NCBI GenBank assembly: GCA_005116795.1
Contig: SWDL01000235.1
Span: 1 to 5,881, forward strand
Length of the DNA stretch: 5,881 nt
Direction of reading: 5' to 3'
Origin: Nitrospira sp.
GTDB taxonomy: Bacteria > Nitrospirota > Nitrospiria > Nitrospirales > Nitrospiraceae
Made by a program: the position numbers and the translations under genes. Position 1 is the first letter of the stretch; the number at the start of each line of letters is the position of its first letter. Below are positions 1-5,685 of this stretch, piece after piece. The notes beneath the pieces were generated by a model that worked only from the letters and a program-made list of their open reading frames with translations, was not told the origin of the DNA and made no database searches.

Positions 1-1
1 T

Positions 2-883
2 GCCTTTCAGCCGGGGGATATCCTCTGGCCGCGTCATCCCGATCAATATATCCCCTATGGGACCCAGCCCACCGGCACGTTCAAGAAAGACAGAGCCGAC
101 TGGGAGCAGGAGAAACAACGATTTCTTGCGCGCGTGAAGAAGGAGCCACGGGCCTCGGACTATGACCGGGCGCTGGCGGCTCGGTTGGAGCAGCTCACGT
201 TTGAACGGTTTCACGAGCGGTATGTGGGCGATCAGGGCGAGGGAGAACTCACCGCTAAGGGATGGATTCCCTACGTCGGCCACGTGGCCATGGTGTTCTT
301 CAAGGACGGACAACCCTGGGTCGTCGAGGCCATTCCCGGGAAGGTCCGGACCATTGCCTACGAGGAGTGGTTGAAGGAGCGGGGCTATGAATACGTCTGG
401 CACGGGCGCATTCGCGGTCTGACCGACGCTCAACGTGTGCATATGGTCGCCGAGGCGATTCGGCACGAGACCACACCCTATGAGTTCTGGAATTTCAATC
501 TCGGGGACGAGGGAGGCTTCTACTGCTCAAAACTGGTGTGGTATGCCCTGTTCCGGGCCTCGGGCGTCGCCTTGGACGATGATCCGGAGCCCCGACGGTT
601 TTTCTGGTACTCGCCCAAACAGATGTTTCGGTCCCGGCACATTCAAGTCCTCTACAGCCCCGGGGACTATGGAACCGCCTCAGTCGAGAGTCCGTCGTCC
701 ACTCGGCAGGCCGCCGACAGGCCGACGTTCGACAAGAGTCTCGAAGGAATGCGCTGTGATGTGCGGTTCGCCACTTGCGTCAAGACGTGCCGGACGCCTG
801 ATCTCGAACGTTGCGTGCAATCCTGTTGCTGCAGGTTCGGCGGAGGCGCCTGCCCGGAGGCACCGAACTGCTGTTCACGGTGA
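2..883 (+). CDS. Permuted NlpC/P60 (YiiX-like) papain-fold enzyme with Cys-rich C-terminal tail, 5' partial
   Basis: The frame is open to the window's first bases, so the true start lies upstream; the GTG at 134 is internal. The visible 293 residues begin with AFQPGDILWP, the PGDIL motif that opens YiiX/YaeF-type permuted NlpC/P60 domains. The catalytic order is permuted: His94 in GHVAMVFF, an acidic residue at Glu109 (VVEAIPG), then Cys175 in FYCSKLVWYALF. Such enzymes are cysteine peptidases, amidases or acyl-transfer enzymes; the substrate cannot be read from the sequence. About 80 residues, charged and probably helical, separate PGDIL from the His motif, more than in a minimal domain. After the domain a Ser/Pro-rich linker leads to a 40-residue tail with ten cysteines (252, 259, 263, 271, 275-277, 284, 290, 291). 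That number suggests an oxidised, exported protein or a metal site. The signal peptide, if present, is outside the window. The family call is firm; the role is unknown. Confidence 0.82.
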   Translation, partial: AFQPGDILWPRHPDQYIPYGTQPTGTFKKDRADWEQEKQRFLARVKKEPRASDYDRALAARLEQLTFERFHERYVGDQGEGELTAKGWIPYVGHVAMVFFKDGQPWVVEAIPGKVRTIAYEEWLKERGYEYVWHGRIRGLTDAQRVHMVAEAIRHETTPYEFWNFNLGDEGGFYCSKLVWYALFRASGVALDDDPEPRRFFWYSPKQMFRSRHIQVLYSPGDYGTASVESPSSTRQAADRPTFDKSLEGMRCDVRFATCVKTCRTPDLERCVQSCCCRFGGGACPEAPNCCSR

Positions 884-892
884 GTTCGATCC

Positions 893-923
893 GCGAGGCT
901 GAGGTGCGACTCGCTTCTTTTTT
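893..923 (+). terminator. Possible weak intrinsic terminator
   Basis: A 5-bp inverted repeat, GCGAG at 893-897 and CTCGC at 910-914, is followed at once by TTCTTTTTT at 915-923, a striking T tract in this GC-rich sequence. It begins 10 nt after the stop of the NlpC/P60 gene. The stem is short and the loop is 12 nt, so termination may be partial. It also lies directly in front of the lipoprotein start, where it could instead act as a leader element. Confidence 0.35.
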
Positions 924-926
924 CAC

Positions 927-1331
927 ATGTTGCCGATGACCAACCGGCTCCCCATCGCCCTCTGCCTCCTGCTGGTCGGGTGCGGCAATGGACTGGCCCC
1001 TTCCCAGACGGCCGGGCCTGGGACGACTCCGATCGCGGAGAATGTCCGCGCCGGCGGACAGCCACAGGCGTCGACGCCTGTGCCGCCGGCCGATGAACTG
1101 TTGATCACCTTCCAACCGGGGGTGCCCGAGGCCCGCCGACAGGCCATCCACCAATCGGTCGGCTGTCTGGTGCTCAGCCAGATGCTGAACGGGCGGATCG
1201 CACACGTGAAACTTCCCCGAGGGAAGCCGCTCGCAGAGGCCCAATCGGCCTATGCAAAATTTCCGGAGGTGGAGGCGGCGGAACCAAACGCTCCGGTTGA
1301 GGCACAAGGACATGACACACCGACGCGGTAG
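927..1331 (+). CDS. Lipoprotein carrying a stand-alone subtilase-propeptide (inhibitor I9 / fervidolysin-like) domain
   Basis: This 134-residue protein starts with a lipoprotein signal: a short basic N-terminus, a hydrophobic stretch (LPIALCLLLVGC) and lipobox LVGC with Cys19. Gly at +2 would favour the outer membrane in a Lol-type diderm. Residues 20-55 form a Pro/Ala/Gly-rich linker. Residues 56-123 resemble the prodomain of fervidolysin-type subtilases: ELLITFQPGV at the first strand, a central helix, and VEAAEPN at the end, just before where a protease domain would normally begin. Here the chain stops soon after, with no catalytic domain. It overlaps the next gene, a real subtilase, by 20 nt, so it is probably translationally coupled to it and may act as an anchored inhibitor or folding chaperone. 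That role is inferred. The start could also be ATG 936 (M4); neither start has a clear Shine-Dalgarno. It could instead be the remnant of a duplicated protease, but it has an intact signal and frame. Confidence 0.75.
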   Translation: MLPMTNRLPIALCLLLVGCGNGLAPSQTAGPGTTPIAENVRAGGQPQASTPVPPADELLITFQPGVPEARRQAIHQSVGCLVLSQMLNGRIAHVKLPRGKPLAEAQSAYAKFPEVEAAEPNAPVEAQGHDTPTR

Positions 1332-2697
1332 ATGTCGACAGGTCGTGATCCTCGCGGCGACGCTCGTCGGGTTCCTCTCCGGCGCCCAGAGCCAGTTGCA
1401 GGCCGGTCGGTCGTATGTGCCCTCCATGGCCCCGCATCCCGCGATCGAGACGGTGCCGGGCGAACTGCTGGTTCGGTACCGCCTGCCGACGATGCCGATC
1501 GAGATCGGTCAAGGAGACCAACACTCCCTCCTCGTCCAGCGGCGACAGGTCTTGACCACGGAAGCGTCCCGTCTCACACAAACGATCCCTATTGAGGTGA
1601 CGGCTTCGTATCCCTTGGTCGGCATGCAGCGGCTGACGGTGACGGGCCGCGCATCCGTGCCCGAGGTCATCGCGCAGCTCGCCGCCGACCAGGCGGTTGA
1701 ACTTGTCGAGCCCAACTACAAAGTCCACGCCTTTGAGGCGCCGCGCCCGATCGAGCCGAACGACCTCGCCTGGCCCACGCTCTGGGCCATGAAACAGATC
1801 CACACGCCGCAGGCCTGGCAGCAGACGACCGGCTCACACGAGGTGATCGTCGCGGTCATCGACACCGGTGTGGACTATACCCACCGGGATCTCGCCGCCA
1901 ATATGTGGCACAACGCGAAGGAGCTTCCGAACGGGCAGGACGATGATGGAAACGGGATCGTGGACGATGTGCATGGGGCGCGCTTTTGCGGAGGAGACGC
2001 CGGCGGCGATCCCCGTGACGGACAGGGACACGGGACCCATGTCGCGGGCACCATCGCGGCCGTCGGCAACAACCGTCACGACGTCGCCGGCGTCGCCTGG
2101 TCGGTCCGCATCATGGCGCTGAAGTTTCTTTGCGAGGACGGCAGCGGCAGCACGGCCGACGCGATCAGAGCCATCGAGTATGCCCTCGTGAACGGCGCCC
2201 ACATCATCAATGCGAGTTGGGGAGGTCGGGCGCGGTCGCGTGCTCTGGAAGAAGCCGTGCGTGAGGCGGATCGCCGGGGTGTCTTGTTTGTGGCCGCCGC
2301 AGGCAACGAGGGCATGAATAACGATGTCGTGCCGTCCTTTCCCGCGAGCTACCCGATTCCGAACGTGCTGACAGTCGCCGCGACGGACTGGAATGATGAG
2401 CTGGCTGAGTTCTCCAACTTCGGCATCCGCTCGGTCCATCTGGCCGCGCCCGGTGTGTCGATCCTCAGCACGATGCCCGACAATCGGCTCGCCTTCATGA
2501 ACGGCACGTCCATGGCCACACCTCATGTGACCGGCTGCGCCGTGCTGGTGAAATCGGGCCATCCGGGGCTACAAGGACGCGATCTCAGAAAGATGCTCCT
2601 CGGCTCCGGTGACTCGATCAAAGGCCTGAAAGGAGTGATCCAAGACGGTCTCCGCATGAATTGCGGGAAGGCGGTCCAGAAGGCACGGCCTGACTGA
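1312..2697 (+). CDS. Secreted S8 family subtilisin-like serine protease with own propeptide
   Basis: Start ATG 1312 is preferred over the in-frame ATG 1252. GAGG at 1299-1302 is well spaced from it, and the resulting N-terminus (MTHRRGRCRQ, then VVILAATLVGFLSGA) is a typical Sec signal peptide; the longer start would bury it behind 20 Arg-rich residues. The 461-residue preproprotein has a propeptide at about 45-142 (GELLVRYRLP to VELVEPNYKVHAF) and an S8 domain at about 160-450. Catalytic residues are all present: Asp184 (AVIDTGVDYTHRDL), His240 (GQGHGTHVAGT), oxyanion Asn332 (AAAGNEG) and Ser400 (NGTSMATPHVTG). An acidic DDDGNGIVDD segment (210-219) looks like a calcium loop of thermitase/fervidolysin-like subtilases. 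Four cysteines in the mature part (226, 274, 409, 451) could form disulfides. It probably matures by self-cleavage outside the cytoplasm. Its substrate is unknown. The overlap with the propeptide-like lipoprotein gene suggests that protein regulates this protease. Confidence 0.95.
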   Translation: MTHRRGRCRQVVILAATLVGFLSGAQSQLQAGRSYVPSMAPHPAIETVPGELLVRYRLPTMPIEIGQGDQHSLLVQRRQVLTTEASRLTQTIPIEVTASYPLVGMQRLTVTGRASVPEVIAQLAADQAVELVEPNYKVHAFEAPRPIEPNDLAWPTLWAMKQIHTPQAWQQTTGSHEVIVAVIDTGVDYTHRDLAANMWHNAKELPNGQDDDGNGIVDDVHGARFCGGDAGGDPRDGQGHGTHVAGTIAAVGNNRHDVAGVAWSVRIMALKFLCEDGSGSTADAIRAIEYALVNGAHIINASWGGRARSRALEEAVREADRRGVLFVAAAGNEGMNNDVVPSFPASYPIPNVLTVAATDWNDELAEFSNFGIRSVHLAAPGVSILSTMPDNRLAFMNGTSMATPHVTGCAVLVKSGHPGLQGRDLRKMLLGSGDSIKGLKGVIQDGLRMNCGKAVQKARPD

Positions 2698-2730
2698 GTC
2701 CCCCCCGGAGGTCGTCGGCGTACGGGCAGG

Positions 2731-2760
2731 TTGTGTTTGTTCACGAGGGCGACGTATTCT
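2731..2760 (+). promoter_or_regulatory. Possible sigma70-type promoter for the caspase/SUMF gene
   Basis: TTGTGT at 2731-2736 and TATTCT at 2755-2760 are separated by 18 nt and resemble -35 and -10 elements. A transcript starting near 2767 would leave a leader of about 34 nt before ATG 2801, and would leave almost none before the alternative GTG at 2771. The boxes match the consensus only partly. The rest of the 2698-2800 gap shows no clear hairpin terminator for the subtilase gene. Confidence 0.28.
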
Positions 2761-2800
2761 GGGCCACACGGTGAGGCGTCGCACACAGAGTTACGCCACA

Positions 2801-4612
2801 ATGCACAGGCGCCGGCTTGCTCGGTTCATTCTCCTGTTGGTTCTTCTCTGGCCGACGGCTCTGCTCGCCGACGACTTTCGCGACATTACCGTCGAAGGCA
2901 AGGCTCCGGCGGACTATGTGCAGAGCGACCTTGGGCAATCCTGGGCCGTGGTCATCGGCATCGACGACTATGAGAAGGTCCGCCGCCTCACCTATGCGGT
3001 CGAAGATGCCAAGGCCGTCACCGAGATGCTCGAACAACGAGGCTTCAAGGTCACCACGCTCTACGACAAGCAGGCCACCCGTCGAGCCATCCTCCGTGAG
3101 CTCGGCGACAAGTTGTTGGAGAAAGTCGGCGAGCAGGATCGCGTGGTCGTCTTCTTCGCCGGGCACGGCGAGACCCGGAAGCTCAAAGGGGGTAAGCAGC
3201 TCGGCTATCTCTTGCCGGTCCAAGGCGAACAGGAGGGGCTCTCTGAGACAGGCATCGATATGGGGGCCATTCGCAACTTGGCCGATGCGCTTCCCGCCAA
3301 GCATGTGCTCTTTCTGATGGATGTCTGTTACGGCGGGGTGGCCGGTCAACAGTTTCGAGATTTGCCATCGGTCAACGAAGCCTACCTCAAACAAATCACT
3401 CGCGAGCGAGGCCGGCAATTGATCACCGCGGGTGGAGCGGATCAGCGCGCGATGGAAGGACCCGAATGGGGCCACAGCGTATTTACCTTCTATGTCCTCG
3501 AGGGGATCAGCAAGGGTCTGGCCGATCTCAACCATGACGGCATTATCCCCGTGTCCGAACTGTATAGTTACCTCGATAGTCGGGTCTTCGCCGCGGCCCA
3601 GCTTCGCGGCCATGTGCAACGCCCGGAACTCTGGGCCATGGCGGCCGAGAAAGGCGAGTTCGTCTTCCTCACCAAGGGACTTCCCGGCACCGCGGCCAAC
3701 GTGACGGCCACCGCGGATGACGTCGAACAGGAGCGGGAACGCCTGGCGAAGGAACGCCAGCAGCTCGAGGCCGACCGCGATCGCCTCGCGGAAGAACGTC
3801 GCAAACTGGCCGAGGACGAGCGGCGCGCCGAAGAGACCTCCGGCGCGGGAGTCCAGACGGCCAAGGCGCCCGCTTATGAGACGCCCAGAACGCTCAAATC
3901 AGAGATCACCGGGAAGGACAGGACGCCGATGCGATTGGTCCCGGCAGGTCCCTTTACGATGGGATACAACGACGAGAGCGCCGACGAGCGGCCGGCGCAC
4001 ACCGTGCATCTCGACGCCTTTTACATGGACGCCTACGAAGTCACGATCAACAAGTACCTCCAATTCATGCAAGCCACGAAGCGCGAGCCCCCCGGATTTT
4101 GGCACGAAGACCACGTGATCAAATACGATCAACGACCGGTGATCGGCGTGAGCTGGCAGGACGCCGACGCCTACTGCCGCTGGAACGGCAAGCGGCTGCC
4201 GACCGAAGCCGAATGGGAAAAAGCCGCCAGGGGGACGGACGCCAGGAAGTATCCCTGGGGGAACGATCGGCCCACCAGCCACCATGCGAACTTCGATCGC
4301 TGCTGCGGGTGGAAGGGCTATGGGCCGTTGCTCCAAGTGGGGAGTCTGGAAATGGGCAAGAGTCCCTATGGCATTCACGATCTGGCCGGCAACGCCTGGG
4401 AATGGACGGCGGATTGGTACGACGAACGCTATTATCGCGACAGCCCGGACCGAAATCCCAAGGGCCCGGCAAGCGGAAAGGAAAAAGTGATTCGCGGCGG
4501 GTCCTGGATCAGCGGCCAGCTTCGCATCCGCACCTCTGATCGACTCTTCGGCGCGCCGACCCTGCGCCTGGACGACGTCGGCTTCCGGTGCGTGATGGAC
4601 GCGCCGAAGTGA
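2801..4612 (+). CDS. Secreted caspase/metacaspase-like protein fused to a SUMF1/FGE-fold domain
   Basis: ATG 2801 (603 residues) is chosen over GTG 2771 because it gives a compact signal peptide: MHRRRLARF, a Leu-rich core, and a likely cut after ALLA (23). The caspase-like C14 domain spans about 45-290. It has the dyad His122 (VVFFAGHGE) and Cys176 (FLMDVCYGG), both intact. Asp two residues before Cys is the metacaspase pattern, suggesting cleavage after Arg or Lys. An EF-hand-like loop (DLNHDGIIPVSE, 242-253) follows the dyad. Residues 307-345 form a charged Glu/Arg/Leu coiled coil. The rest (about 375-600) is a SUMF/FGE fold (VPAGPFTMG, RLPTEAEWEKAARG, YGIHDLAGNAWEWT, IRGGSW, GFRC). The two copper-binding cysteines of true formylglycine-generating enzymes are absent after IRGGSW, so this domain is more likely a binding or regulatory module. 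The downstream gene is a close paralogue. The substrate is unknown; envelope quality control, self-recognition and defence are all open. Confidence 0.92.
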   Translation: MHRRRLARFILLLVLLWPTALLADDFRDITVEGKAPADYVQSDLGQSWAVVIGIDDYEKVRRLTYAVEDAKAVTEMLEQRGFKVTTLYDKQATRRAILRELGDKLLEKVGEQDRVVVFFAGHGETRKLKGGKQLGYLLPVQGEQEGLSETGIDMGAIRNLADALPAKHVLFLMDVCYGGVAGQQFRDLPSVNEAYLKQITRERGRQLITAGGADQRAMEGPEWGHSVFTFYVLEGISKGLADLNHDGIIPVSELYSYLDSRVFAAAQLRGHVQRPELWAMAAEKGEFVFLTKGLPGTAANVTATADDVEQERERLAKERQQLEADRDRLAEERRKLAEDERRAEETSGAGVQTAKAPAYETPRTLKSEITGKDRTPMRLVPAGPFTMGYNDESADERPAHTVHLDAFYMDAYEVTINKYLQFMQATKREPPGFWHEDHVIKYDQRPVIGVSWQDADAYCRWNGKRLPTEAEWEKAARGTDARKYPWGNDRPTSHHANFDRCCGWKGYGPLLQVGSLEMGKSPYGIHDLAGNAWEWTADWYDERYYRDSPDRNPKGPASGKEKVIRGGSWISGQLRIRTSDRLFGAPTLRLDDVGFRCVMDAPK

Positions 4613-4619
4613 CAACGCT

Positions 4620-4682
4620 GAAGGATGAACGATGAACGCGGAACGATGAGCGAGGAGTGCTGAACGAGGAACGGCGAAGACG
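4620..4682. repeat. Degenerate tandem heptamer array, consensus near GAACGAT/GAACGAG
   Basis: Read in 7-base steps from 4620, the gap between the two caspase genes is GAAGGAT, GAACGAT, GAACGCG, GAACGAT, GAGCGAG, GAGTGCT, GAACGAG, GAACGGC, GAAGACG. That is nine units in perfect 7-bp register, all starting GA and most starting GAA; the next heptamer, GATGGGC, is more diverged. The array fills most of the 92-nt gap before ATG 4705. Similar intergenic GATGAAC-type heptamers occur in several GC-rich environmental genomes, from memory. Seven-base periodicity argues against a coding function. Confidence 0.7.
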
Positions 4683-4704
4683 GATGGGCACGGAGCAAAA
4701 GGAA

Positions 4705-5685
4705 ATGCGTGCGAGAAAATCAACGTGGGCGTTCGCGCTGGCGGCTGCCCTGACCGCGCTTGCCTCTGCCACTTCCCTGACCGCCTTCGCCCAAACGCGC
4801 GATCTGAAGGTCGATGGCAAGCAGCCGGCGGAGTTCGTGGCCGAGCGGACGGGGAAGTCCTGGGCGGTGGTCATCGGCATCGACGAATACGAGAAGGCGC
4901 CCAAGCTCAAGTATGCCGGGGCGGATGCGAAGGCCGTGGCAGGGGCGTTGGCGCAGCGGGGATTTCAGGTCACCGGGCTCTATAATGCGCAGGCCACGCG
5001 CGGGAATATCCTGGGCGCGCTCGGCGACAAGCTCGTGGAGCAGGTGGGCGAACAGGACCGGGTGGTGATCTTCTTTGCCGGCCACGGGGAGACCAAGAAA
5101 GCCAAGGGTGGGAAGACCACGGGCTATCTGGTGCCGGTAGGCGGCGAAGCCTCGGCGCTGGCGGAGACGGCGATCAGCATGAGCGTGATCCGGGATCTCT
5201 CGGAGGCGCTGCCGGCCAAGCACGTCTTGTTTCTCATCGACACCTGCTACGGCGGCATCGCGGGGACCCTGGGCCGGAGCATGCCGCCGATGACGGAGAG
5301 CTATCTGCGCGAGATCACGCGCGAACGAGGACGCCAACTGATCACGGCGGGCGGGCCGGACCAGCGGGCCTTGGAGGGGCCCGAATGGGGCCACAGCGTG
5401 TTCACCTACTATCTGCTCGAAGGGTTGGAGAAGGGGCTGGCGGATCTGAACGAGGACGGGATTATTCCGGCGAGCGAGCTCTATGCCTATCTGGATGCGC
5501 GGGTGTTCGGAGCGGCCGCCCTGAAGGGGCATGTGCAGCGGCCGGAGCGCTGGGATCTGGCGGCGGAGAAGGGCGAGTTTGTGTTTTTCTCGACGGCGCG
5601 CCCCCCCCCCCCCCCCCCCCCCCCCCCGAAGGGGGGCTTGTCCCCGGACCCAGCGTCGCGCTCAGCCAGGCCGAGCAGGAATTAA
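4705..5685 (+). CDS. Secreted caspase/metacaspase-like protein, frame broken at a poly-C tract (paralogue of the upstream gene)
   Basis: ATG 4705 is preferred over GTG 4657 and ATG 4684. GGAG at 4692-4695 is well placed, and the N-terminus MRARKSTW plus an Ala/Leu core ending LTAFA is a signal peptide, cut near residue 29. The caspase-like domain closely matches the upstream paralogue without gaps over most of its length (roughly two thirds identical by eye). It has His127 (IFFAGHGETK), Cys181 (FLIDTCYGG) and an EF-hand-like loop DLNEDGIIPASE at 247-258. Both catalytic residues are intact. After GEFVFFSTAR the frame enters 27 cytosines, coding for nine prolines, then an unrelated tail ending at 5685 (RSARPSRN). 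The coiled coil expected from the paralogue lies in a different frame just downstream. As read, the product is a 326-residue caspase-only protein. A 28-C or 25-C tract would join it to the downstream part. Whether this is real variation, a broken gene or a sequence error cannot be told here. Confidence 0.85.
   Translation: MRARKSTWAFALAAALTALASATSLTAFAQTRDLKVDGKQPAEFVAERTGKSWAVVIGIDEYEKAPKLKYAGADAKAVAGALAQRGFQVTGLYNAQATRGNILGALGDKLVEQVGEQDRVVIFFAGHGETKKAKGGKTTGYLVPVGGEASALAETAISMSVIRDLSEALPAKHVLFLIDTCYGGIAGTLGRSMPPMTESYLREITRERGRQLITAGGPDQRALEGPEWGHSVFTYYLLEGLEKGLADLNEDGIIPASELYAYLDARVFGAAALKGHVQRPERWDLAAEKGEFVFFSTARPPPPPPPPPKGGLSPDPASRSARPSRN
5601..5627 (+). repeat. Homopolymer tract of 27 cytosines inside the caspase gene
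   Basis: An uninterrupted run of 27 C lies within the linker immediately after the caspase domain. With 27 C translation stops at 5685. With 28 or 25 C it joins the coiled-coil frame. With 26 C it stops at 5758. Long G/C homopolymers inside reading frames are classical slippage sites for phase variation, and also a classical site of sequencing or assembly error. The upstream paralogue has no such tract at the equivalent place. Confidence 0.9.
5622..5645 (+). other. Potential alternative GC hairpins at the end of the poly-C tract
   Basis: The last six C of the tract (5622-5627), the triloop GAA, and GGGGGG at 5631-5636 form a perfect 6-bp hairpin. Any register of the long C run can pair with this G6. 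The G run can alternatively pair with CCCC at 5642-5645 across CTTGT. Such structures could promote slippage or stall sequencing polymerases. No effect on expression is shown. Confidence 0.4.

Noticed and set aside
1252..1311. Upstream in-frame ATG as the subtilase start
   Set aside because: It would add 20 Arg-rich residues before a normal signal peptide and enlarge the overlap with the lipoprotein gene to 80 nt; ATG 1312 has a well-spaced GAGG.
927..1331. Lipoprotein gene as a truncated protease pseudogene
   Set aside because: It has an intact signal, an open frame, a clean stop overlapping the next start, and no catalytic-domain remnants; still possible but less likely.
2741..3619. Long open frame on the minus strand opposite the caspase domain (also minus-strand frames at 780-1427 and 3899-4723)
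   Set aside because: They lie opposite well-conserved genes, show no recognisable domain, and are expected from GC-rich codon use.
4490..4605. Diversity-generating retroelement variable region at the C-terminus of the SUMF domain
   Set aside because: The RGGSW...GFR frame resembles such targets, but the stretch lacks the AAC/AAT codon enrichment, and no template repeat or reverse transcriptase is visible in the window.
4620..4682. CRISPR or iteron-type origin
   Set aside because: Units are only 7 bp, degenerate and without spacers; no replication or Cas gene lies nearby.
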